A DNA stretch of 55,056 bases from the NCBI RefSeq assembly GCF_012911005.2, contig NZ_WTVS01000040.1:1-55056 (forward strand), written 5' to 3'. How positions within the stretch are numbered: position 1 is the first letter of the stretch; each line of letters starts with the position of its first letter. Origin of the DNA: Aromatoleum toluolicum. GTDB taxonomy: Bacteria; Pseudomonadota; Gammaproteobacteria; Burkholderiales; Rhodocyclaceae. This document shows positions 43,162 to 50,048 of the stretch, piece after piece. The position numbers were made by a program, and so were the translations under genes. A model generated the notes under the pieces. That model ran no database searches. It was not told where the DNA came from and worked only from the letters and a program-made list of their open reading frames with translations.

Positions 43162-44745
43162 TCAGTTTTCGATGAGGTCGTCGAAATCCATGCCCAGGTC
43201 TTCCAGCACCACCTGTGCCGCATTGCGTCCGGACGCCGCGGTGACCCCGCCCCCCGGATGGGTGGAGGCGCCCGCCATGTACAGACCCGCCACCGGCGAC
43301 TTGTACTGCCCGTAGCCCGGGGCAGGGCGGTTGCCCGCGATCTGCCAGTTGTACGAGCCGAAGTGCAGGATGTCCGCGCCGATCATCGCGTTGTTGTGGC
43401 GCTCGATATCGAGCGGGGTGAACCACGAGAAACCAATGATGTTGTCGTCACTCATGTTGGTCGTGAGCTTGCGCAGGTCGTCGAGGAATCCGTAGGCGAC
43501 TTCCTTGCCGATCTCGTCCCAACGCTGCGGGCCGCCCTTCACGTTGTAGGGGCAGAAAGCGTACATGTTGAGTACGCGCTTGCCCTCGGGTGCCCGCGTC
43601 TTGTCATAGACGTCCTGCATTACGTAGGCGACGAAGTCGCGGCGCGGGATGCCGTATTCGAGATCGGAGAAGGCGCGTGCGAACTCCTCCCAGTCGGAGT
43701 GCGAACGCTCGACCCAGAAGAAATCGTCCACCGCCGGACCGACCTTGTACTGCGGCGCCTCGTGCAGCGCGAGGTGCAGGTTGAAGGGCTGGAAGCTGTT
43801 GCGTTTCAGGCCCCGAATCCGCGGCTCGAATCCTTCCGGCAGATTTGCGCCCGGCACCATGTGCGGGAACACCTGTTGCACGTGCATCGTCGAGATGACG
43901 CCTTTCTTCGCCACGATCTCCTCGCCCGATTCGAGCACGACGCCCGTCACCTTGCTGCCATCCATGCGCATCTGCTTGACGGGCGCATTGACGCGTACTG
44001 CGCCGCCATGCGATTCGAAGCACTCCCGCAGCTTGTCCGCGAAGGCACCCGAGCCGCCGACCGGAATGCCGACGCCGTAACGGTGCATGAAGGGCAGAAT
44101 GATGTAGAAGCCGAATCCCGTGCCGTTGTTGAACGGGTTCATCATGGCTTCCGAGGCATAGCGGGCCAGCGCGATGCGCACCTTGGGGTGCTCGAACCAT
44201 TCGCAGATGAAGTCCCATGCGCTCATCGACTGGGTTCGCATCAGCGATTGCCCGACCACGCTCTGCTCCATCATCACGGCTTGGGCCCCCGCGTTCGGGG
44301 GCGCGTGGAACATGCCCATCACCATCATGTCGAGGTTCTGGAAAACCTCCTTGTTGAAGCGCCGGTAGGCCTCCGCGTCCTTCTGCGAGAATTTTGCGAT
44401 CGCCTGGGCAGTCTGTTCGAGATCGGTGTAGAACTCGAGCGTAGTCCCGTCGTCGTAGAAGATCGCAGTCATCTTGTCGGGATTGATGTACTTCAGCCCG
44501 AACTTCGATTTCAGCTGCAGTTCGTCGTTGCGCAGCAATGGGTTGGCCTGCAGCAGGGTGTGTGCGACGGAGCAGACGTCATGCTTGAAGCCCGGCACTG
44601 TCAGCTCGCGCGTCATGACGCCGCCGCCGACCTTGTCGTTCTTCTCGACGACGCATACCTTCAGTCCCGCCTTCGCCAGGTAGCACGCGGCCACCAGACC
44701 GTTGTGGCCGCCACCGGCGACCACGATGTCGTATTGTTCGCTCAT
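43162..44745 (-). CDS. Phytoene-desaturase-like FAD-dependent oxidoreductase
   Basis: A 527-residue flavoprotein of the COG1233 group. FAD motif VVAGGGHNGLVAACYLAKAG at residues 8-27 with the acidic VVEKNDKVGG, and the C-terminal FAD motif LYMAGASTHPGGGV near 490. Unlike carotenoid desaturases it sits beside a Rieske oxygenase and amidohydrolase, suggesting dehydrogenation or isomerisation of a cyclic intermediate. CGGGAGAAATCC precedes the start. Fourth gene of the leftward set that starts at the alpha subunit (48273). Its substrate is unknown. Confidence 0.92.
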   Translation of the reverse strand: MSEQYDIVVAGGGHNGLVAACYLAKAGLKVCVVEKNDKVGGGVMTRELTVPGFKHDVCSVAHTLLQANPLLRNDELQLKSKFGLKYINPDKMTAIFYDDGTTLEFYTDLEQTAQAIAKFSQKDAEAYRRFNKEVFQNLDMMVMGMFHAPPNAGAQAVMMEQSVVGQSLMRTQSMSAWDFICEWFEHPKVRIALARYASEAMMNPFNNGTGFGFYIILPFMHRYGVGIPVGGSGAFADKLRECFESHGGAVRVNAPVKQMRMDGSKVTGVVLESGEEIVAKKGVISTMHVQQVFPHMVPGANLPEGFEPRIRGLKRNSFQPFNLHLALHEAPQYKVGPAVDDFFWVERSHSDWEEFARAFSDLEYGIPRRDFVAYVMQDVYDKTRAPEGKRVLNMYAFCPYNVKGGPQRWDEIGKEVAYGFLDDLRKLTTNMSDDNIIGFSWFTPLDIERHNNAMIGADILHFGSYNWQIAGNRPAPGYGQYKSPVAGLYMAGASTHPGGGVTAASGRNAAQVVLEDLGMDFDDLIEN

Positions 44746-44859
44746 GGATTTCTCCCGTTATCGGTTCCGGCGTCGGGCGTGAGGGCGCCCGCCGCGCTAT
44801 CGCGGATAGCGCGGGATGTCTTCCTCTCATGCTGCGGGCGCCGTGAAGCGTCCCCCGGA

Positions 44860-46176
44860 TCAGAGTGCGGTTTCGGCGTCCGCCTGTTTGAACATCGCGT
44901 TGATGTCGCCCGAAGTGACCGGCTTGCCGGCTTCCCGCTTCGGTGCCGCGCCCCCCATGCCTTGCGTGGGCGAGGTGTCGATGCCCTTGGCGCGAGCCTG
45001 CGCGCGCAGCGCGCCGACGGTGCAGTTCTCGCGGCCGAGGATCGCGAACGGGTCGTAGCTGTATTCGCGCATCACGTTCCGGTGAGTGACCTTGGCGATG
45101 GTCTCGTCGGGGAGGTGCCTGAAGCTCTCCCACACCACTTCCGGAGAATTCGGCCAGGTGCAATCGGAATGCGGGTAGTCGCATTCCCAGCCAACCATGT
45201 CTTCACCGATGTGCTTCAGGTTCTGCAGTCCGAAGTCGTCCTCGATGAAACACGTGATGATGTGCTCCTTGAAGATGTCGCTCGGCTTCTTGCCGCCGAA
45301 GCTGGCATTCGTCCAGGCCTTGTGATGCCGGTGGGTGAAATCCGCGCGCTCGAGCAGGTAGGGAATCCACCCGATGCCGCCCTCGGAAAGCGCCATCTTC
45401 AGCGTCGGGTACTTCCTCCACATCGGCGCCCAGATCCAGTCGGCCGCCGAGTTCGCGATCGAGATCGGCATCGAAGTGATCCACGCGTCGATCGGCGACA
45501 GGTCGGAGGCGTGCTCGGCCTTGACGCCGGTGCCGATGTGGCAGTTGATGACCACCGCGTTGTCCGCGCAGGCCTTCCACACCGGGTCCCAGTACGAATC
45601 GTGGATCGACGGGAAACCATGCAGGGCGGGGTTGTCGGAGAAGGAGATCGCATGCACCCCGTCTTTCGCCATACGGTTGATTTCGGCGGCGGCCGCCTGT
45701 GGATCCCACCAGGGAATCAGCGCCATCGGGATGAAGCGACCCGGGGCGGCGTTGCACCAGTCGTGCAGGTGCCAGTCGTTGTAGGCCTGGATGGCGGCGA
45801 GCGATACGTCGCGCGCTTCCTCGTAGTGCTGGAAGCGCTGGCCCGCGAAACCGGGGAAGGTCGGGAAGCACAGCGAGCCGAGCACGCCATTGGCGTTCAT
45901 GTCGTCGACGCGCGCCTGGACGTCCCAGGTGCCGCGCCTCATGTGTTCGTAACCGAGCGGTTCCATGCCGTACTCTTCCTTGGGACGGCCGACGACCGAG
46001 TTGAGGCCCATGTAGCCGGTGGCCCGTCCTTCGAAAACCCACACATCGCGGCCCTTATGCTTCTCGATGTGAGGCTCGCGCCCTTTGAAGCGGGCCGGCA
46101 TGTGGCGCGCAAAGGCGTTCGGGGGTTCGATGGCGTGGTCGTCGATGCTGACGAGGATGAGATCTTCAAGTTTCAT
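44860..46176 (-). CDS. Amidohydrolase-2 family protein (longer form)
   Basis: A 438-residue COG2159-type protein. The start MKLEDLILVSIDDHAIEPP (46176) follows GGAGACAACACGCC; the longer frame is unsupported. It belongs to the SxDDHxxEPP subgroup, in which the first metal motif is D-D-H rather than H-x-H. NCHIGTG, WECDYPHSDCTWP (late Asp present) and THRHHKAW are visible. A C-terminal tail of about 40 residues follows the barrel. It differs in length and motifs from the amidohydrolase at 25462. Probably decarboxylates or hydrolyses an intermediate of the second Rieske branch. Confidence 0.9.
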   Translation of the reverse strand: MKLEDLILVSIDDHAIEPPNAFARHMPARFKGREPHIEKHKGRDVWVFEGRATGYMGLNSVVGRPKEEYGMEPLGYEHMRRGTWDVQARVDDMNANGVLGSLCFPTFPGFAGQRFQHYEEARDVSLAAIQAYNDWHLHDWCNAAPGRFIPMALIPWWDPQAAAAEINRMAKDGVHAISFSDNPALHGFPSIHDSYWDPVWKACADNAVVINCHIGTGVKAEHASDLSPIDAWITSMPISIANSAADWIWAPMWRKYPTLKMALSEGGIGWIPYLLERADFTHRHHKAWTNASFGGKKPSDIFKEHIITCFIEDDFGLQNLKHIGEDMVGWECDYPHSDCTWPNSPEVVWESFRHLPDETIAKVTHRNVMREYSYDPFAILGRENCTVGALRAQARAKGIDTSPTQGMGGAAPKREAGKPVTSGDINAMFKQADAETAL

Positions 46177-46269
46177 GGCGTGTTGTCTCCTATCCCGCCC
46201 TGGCATGCCGCGCACGTGGCCGAGCGGCATGCAGGCGGTGTGTTTGTGGTAGTGGCCGTCGTCACGCGT

Positions 46270-46839
46270 CTAAAGGATCACGCCCAGATTGGGGGTGCCG
46301 ATGACGACCTGGTCGAGCAGGATCTCGCGGCGCGCGAGTTTCAGCGCGCCATTCTCGCGGCGCAGAATGTCGTGGCGGACGCAGGGGATCAGGTCGAAGT
46401 AGTCGAAATCGAAGCGGCTGCGTGTGAGGAGCAGATAGCTCTCGACCTTCAGGTCATCGCTGTCGTCGATTCGGTAGACGCGTACGTTCGTGACCAGACG
46501 CTTGATGCGCGATGGCGGATCCTCGCCCCAGGCGCTTTTGGTGTCGGTAATGCGCTTGACCCGCATGAGCATCGATCCGTAATTCTCGTGCAGGTGCTGG
46601 ACGTTGCGCGAATAGGTCTGGTCGAACTGGGACGTCGAACGTGTGTGGCGCAGGGGCGCGTTGTATTCGAGGTCCTTGGTGAGCAGTTCTGCCCATTCGC
46701 CGAGGCGCAGGTTGTCGAGCATTTCGGCTTCGTCATAGAGGAAGTCGAGCACCTCGTTGTAGGTATCGCTGCCGGAGGGAATACGGTTCGCCTTGATCGA
46801 GGGCGGCAGCGGAGTCGGTTCGAGCAGTTGCTGAAGCAT
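46270..46839 (-). CDS. Rieske dioxygenase beta subunit (set 2)
   Basis: A 189-residue NTF2-like beta subunit (YNEVLDFLYDEAEMLDNLRLGEW; WGEDPPSRIKRLVTNVRVY). Clear homologue of the 19250 protein, with a longer N-terminus. CAGGAGACCTCC precedes the start, 39 bases after the alpha subunit. No ferredoxin or reductase follows; the operon continues with amidohydrolase instead, so electrons probably come from the ferredoxins encoded at 21215 or 11782. Confidence 0.93.
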   Translation of the reverse strand: MLQQLLEPTPLPPSIKANRIPSGSDTYNEVLDFLYDEAEMLDNLRLGEWAELLTKDLEYNAPLRHTRSTSQFDQTYSRNVQHLHENYGSMLMRVKRITDTKSAWGEDPPSRIKRLVTNVRVYRIDDSDDLKVESYLLLTRSRFDFDYFDLIPCVRHDILRRENGALKLARREILLDQVVIGTPNLGVIL

Positions 46840-46878
46840 GGAGGTCTCCTGAAATAGGGGTAGGTAGTCGTGCTGTGA

Positions 46879-48273
46879 TCAGTTCTCGGCAGTCATCAGT
46901 TCGTACCAGTATTCCCACCAGCGCCACTGGGTGTCGTCCTTCGTGAAGCCGTCGCCGACATCGCCGGGGCCCGGCCAGCCTTCGAGCCGGTTGTTCTCGT
47001 ACATCGATTGATACTTCATCGTGATGTGCTTGCTAACGGCACCCTTCGCAGCGAGCGTCTGGTGCGGCCAGGTGTCCGAATCGTCCTGCTCGACCATGCC
47101 CGAGGTGCCCAGGAGTTGGACGCCGAGGCGCAGCATCTTGGCCTTCAGTTCCGGCGGAGTGTCCTTCTCGGCCAGGATCCAGTTCACGAATTCGAGCTTG
47201 TCCGGCCCCTTCGGGACATACGCGTGCAGCGCCATGACCCCGATCACGCCATCGGGCGAGGGGATGTAGACGAACTCGAACAGCCCGTTGGGAAAGAAGT
47301 TGCCCACCTGGGGCGGACGCCAGGCCATGACGCGTAGCTGGTCATCACTGAAGCGACGGAGCACTTCCGGCAGCATCTCGGGCGTGATGCCCGGCGGGGG
47401 CAGCGCCTCGAGTTTCTCCTTGATCGACAACTCGCTCGGGTCCTTCCCCGTCAGGCGTCGGATCTTGCGGTCCAACTCGATGCATCGCATGGTGTGTGCG
47501 TGCGCCGTGTAGACCTCGGTGCCGTACATCTCCGGCGTCAGGTCGCCACCACCACCTTCGCTGCCTGGCTTGCGATAGGGGCCCACTTCCGACAACCAGC
47601 GGTGCAAGGTCAGCACATGGAATCCGTCCGACGCCGACTGCTCGCAGGCGGTCTTCCAGTTCGCACGGATGGTGAAACGCTGCGGGGGGCCGAGCACTTC
47701 CATGCCCTTTTCAGTGCGGCACCAGAGCGTGTCGAAATACCATTTCGCGTCCCCGAGGAAGTCCTCGAAGCTGGGGCCCTCGATGTTCCACGTCGCAAAG
47801 ACCAAGCCGCCATAGATCGCGACGCGCGCCTTCTTCAAGCCGAGTTCCTGCTTGGTCATCATCTTCCCGTGCATGCATTCCTTCTCGACCGGCGCACCGA
47901 TGAAGTCGCCGTTCGGCTTGAATGCCCAGCCGTGGTAGATACAGACGTGAGTCATCGTATTACCCACGTCATGGGTCGAGATTTTCATGCCTCGATGGGG
48001 GCATACGTTGAGTGAGACGTACACCTCGCCGTCCGACCCGCGTGCCATCAGCACGGAATCCGATCCCATGTCGCGGACGACGAAATCGCCCTTGTTCGGG
48101 ATTTCGGTTTCGTGCCCCAGGAATACCCAAGTCTTGGCGAAGATGCGCTCCATCTCGAGCTCGAACAGTTCGGGATCGGAAAGCGCCCGCATCTTGACTT
48201 CGCGGGTTTCGAGGTTGATCAGGTCGGAAAGCAGGGTGCCGTCCGAGAGTTTGGGGTTTGATTTTCTGTCCAT
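46879..48273 (-). CDS. Rieske ring-hydroxylating dioxygenase alpha subunit (set 2)
   Basis: A 464-residue terminal oxygenase with Rieske ligands C91, H93, C111 and H114 and the mononuclear-iron motif D-G-F-H-V-L-T-L-H (D216, H219, H224). Distal Asp region EQDDSDTWPHQ is conserved. Same length as the 17816 protein and highly similar, with differences concentrated in the catalytic domain (for example EQSASDGFH versus EQSAADGYH), suggesting related but different substrates. GGAGGAGGAACAC precedes the start. First gene of the leftward operon that ends at 42868; operator copy 7 lies upstream. Confidence 0.95.
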   Translation of the reverse strand: MDRKSNPKLSDGTLLSDLINLETREVKMRALSDPELFELEMERIFAKTWVFLGHETEIPNKGDFVVRDMGSDSVLMARGSDGEVYVSLNVCPHRGMKISTHDVGNTMTHVCIYHGWAFKPNGDFIGAPVEKECMHGKMMTKQELGLKKARVAIYGGLVFATWNIEGPSFEDFLGDAKWYFDTLWCRTEKGMEVLGPPQRFTIRANWKTACEQSASDGFHVLTLHRWLSEVGPYRKPGSEGGGGDLTPEMYGTEVYTAHAHTMRCIELDRKIRRLTGKDPSELSIKEKLEALPPPGITPEMLPEVLRRFSDDQLRVMAWRPPQVGNFFPNGLFEFVYIPSPDGVIGVMALHAYVPKGPDKLEFVNWILAEKDTPPELKAKMLRLGVQLLGTSGMVEQDDSDTWPHQTLAAKGAVSKHITMKYQSMYENNRLEGWPGPGDVGDGFTKDDTQWRWWEYWYELMTAEN

Positions 48274-48306
48274 GTGTTCCTCCTCCTTGAAGGTCGTCCG
48301 TTCGTC

Positions 48307-48355
48307 TGCGCTTAAAAACTGAACACAAACACAAAAGATGTATAATTTAAGCGCA
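48307..48355. promoter_or_regulatory. ACA-N13-TGT operator, copy 7, inside a larger palindrome
   Basis: Inner site: ACA at 48323-48325 and TGT at 48339-48341, 16 bases apart. It is framed by a perfect 10-bp inverted repeat TGCGCTTAAA (48307-48316) and TTTAAGCGCA (48346-48355), centred within one base of it. TATAAT at 48341-48346 could be the -10 of the rightward SDR promoter. It lies between the divergent Rieske alpha (start 48273) and SDR (start 48533) genes, so it can control both. Confidence 0.55.
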
Positions 48356-48532
48356 GTATCCTACCGTTGATCACGGTTAGATTTGATCTATGTCAACAAA
48401 ACGGGCGGTGGTGCCTCGACTAAACGCGACATGCGCAGGCTTGCGTGGCTTTGGTGAAAGTGAACACTTTTACCTGAAAGTGGATCAATTCCGTCCCTGC
48501 GAGGCAAATTCAAGACGTGGCAGGAGAGCTGA

Positions 48533-49312
48533 ATGGATTTCGGAATCAATGGACGTCGGGCGATCGTGTGCGCCTCCTCGCGAGGACTTGGAAAAGCCTG
48601 TGCCTTGGAGTTGGCGCGGGAAGGCTGTGCGGTCTTCCTCAACGGACGTGACGAAGAGCGCCTGACCTTGGCGGCGGACGAGATCGCGCGGGAGACCGGA
48701 GTGAGGCCCGCAACCGTCGTTGCCGATCTCGATACCGAGCGAGGGCGGCAGCTTCTGCTCGCCGCATGCGATGAACCGGACATCCTGGTCACCAATAACG
48801 GCGGGCCCGCGCCCGGCAGAATCGAGGATTGGGATCACGCAGCGTGGCTGGGCGCCATCGAGGCCAACATGCTGTCCGGGATACTCCTCATCCAGGCCGT
48901 CGTGGGGGGAATGCGGAAGCGCAAGTTCGGGCGCATCGTCAATATCACCTCCGCGATGGTGAAATCACCGCAGCTCCCGCTCGGGCTTTCGACTGCCGCG
49001 CGCGCCGGATTGACGGCCTTCTCCAAGGCGCTATCGCGAGCCGTCGCGCGCGACAATGTCACGATCAACAACCTGCTGCCGGAGCGGATCGAAACCGACC
49101 GACTGCGCTACATGATCGAACAGCAGGCGACTAGAGCCGGGTGCAGCTTCGAGGAGGCCCGGAATGACATGCTCAAGCCTGTCGCCGCAGGCAGATTCGG
49201 CCGCCCCGAGGAGTTCGCCGCCGCATGTGCGTTTCTTTGTTCAATGCAGGCTTCCTACATAACAGGACAGAACTTGCAGGTGGACGGCGGAAGCTACAGC
49301 GGGCTCATATAA
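48533..49312 (+). CDS. SDR-fold protein of the BKR-like group with atypical active site
   Basis: A 259-residue SDR-like protein. The nucleotide motif is altered (VCASSRGLGKACA, with the first Gly missing). The YxxxK segment reads STAAR (LGLSTAARAGLTAFSK), so catalytic Tyr is Ser and Lys is Arg, while NITSAMVK keeps the Ser. This matches an SDR subgroup known to lack the usual tetrad, and I judge it functional in a non-standard way rather than broken. GCAGGAGAGCTG precedes the start. It pairs with the small VOC gene 69 bases on. Confidence 0.85.
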   Translation: MDFGINGRRAIVCASSRGLGKACALELAREGCAVFLNGRDEERLTLAADEIARETGVRPATVVADLDTERGRQLLLAACDEPDILVTNNGGPAPGRIEDWDHAAWLGAIEANMLSGILLIQAVVGGMRKRKFGRIVNITSAMVKSPQLPLGLSTAARAGLTAFSKALSRAVARDNVTINNLLPERIETDRLRYMIEQQATRAGCSFEEARNDMLKPVAAGRFGRPEEFAAACAFLCSMQASYITGQNLQVDGGSYSGLI

Positions 49313-49381
49313 GCGCGCTCACCCGTTGCAACTCGCGGCGTCCGGCCGCCTTACAGAATTCAACCTCCGTCGGAGCAATTC

Positions 49382-49792
49382 ATGATCACGCGAATGGACC
49401 ACTTCACGATCGTTACCGATCGCCTCGATGTGACGCGTCGCTTCTACATGGAACTGCTCGAGATGGAGGAAGGGCCGCGTCCGCCTTTTCCCGTCCCAGG
49501 CTGCTGGCTCTACATATCGCAGCAAGCCGTGCTGCACGTCATCAGTGTCAAGGAGATGCCCGAGCCGCGTCGGGGCGTTCTCGACCACATGGCATTTCGT
49601 GCCGAGGGACTGGTGCGCACGCTGGATCGCCTGGATGCGGCCGGCGTCAGCTACCGCATCATTCGCGCGCCGGGCGAACTGCGCACGTGGCAGGTCTTTT
49701 TCACGGATCCGAATGGGGTTGAAGTCGAACTCGACTTCGACCCCTCCGAGAGCGGTCCCGATGATTTGGCTCTCCGGAGAAGGGCGCTCTGA
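49382..49792 (+). CDS. Small VOC-family protein
   Basis: A 136-residue single-module vicinal-oxygen-chelate protein. Likely metal ligands: H7 (RMDHFT), a His in VLDHMAF near 68 and Glu in GVEVELDFD near 116; PNG before the last strand is typical. CGGAGCAATTC precedes the start. Single-module VOC proteins include isomerases, epimerases, lactoylglutathione lyases and some extradiol enzymes; nothing in the sequence decides. Last gene of the catabolic island on the right side. Confidence 0.85.
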   Translation: MITRMDHFTIVTDRLDVTRRFYMELLEMEEGPRPPFPVPGCWLYISQQAVLHVISVKEMPEPRRGVLDHMAFRAEGLVRTLDRLDAAGVSYRIIRAPGELRTWQVFFTDPNGVEVELDFDPSESGPDDLALRRRAL

Positions 49793-49860
49793 ATTGTGAG
49801 GTGCTCCCCTAGAACAGGGCCACAAAGTGCGAAGCGCACCTCTCGCAGACAGGCGAACAA

Positions 49861-50034
49861 AGTTCTGTACCCGCCCGCAACCTCTCGAACAAGGAGGCCG
49901 CGCAGACCATTGGCGTCGGCGAAGAGAGCGTAAATTGGCGCCTAAAAAATCGGTTCGCCAAGCTTGACGCCGCGCACGGGAAGCATGTCGTGCGGCGGGC
50001 GGAGTTGCTGGGCTTGCTCGACGGGGCCGAATAG
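49861..50034 (+). pseudogene. Remnant of a LuxR-type regulator (C-terminal HTH)
   Basis: Translation in the frame ending at TAG 50032-50034 gives NLSNKEAAQTIGVGEESVNW and then RLKNRFAKLDAA, ending AELLGLLDGAE. That is the tail of a LuxR/MalT-type HTH (the SNKEIA...TVKWHLKNIFAKLG pattern). No upstream start or N-terminal domain exists in the 70 bases after the VOC gene, so only the last 50 or so residues survive. It marks the boundary of the catabolic island. Confidence 0.6.
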
Positions 50035-50048
50035 CCCGATCGAATCGC

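Noticed and set aside
43258-46857. A 1199-residue open frame on the plus strand opposite the FAD oxidoreductase, amidohydrolase and Rieske beta genes
   Set aside because: It is the antisense shadow of three well-supported genes in GC-rich DNA; its translation is rich in Arg, His, Val and Asp without any domain.
1161-48345. CRP or FNR boxes as an explanation for the ACA/TGT palindromes
   Set aside because: CRP needs TGTGA-N6-TCACA and FNR TTGAT-N4-ATCAA; the spacing here is 13 bases between ACA and TGT with a different orientation of half-sites.
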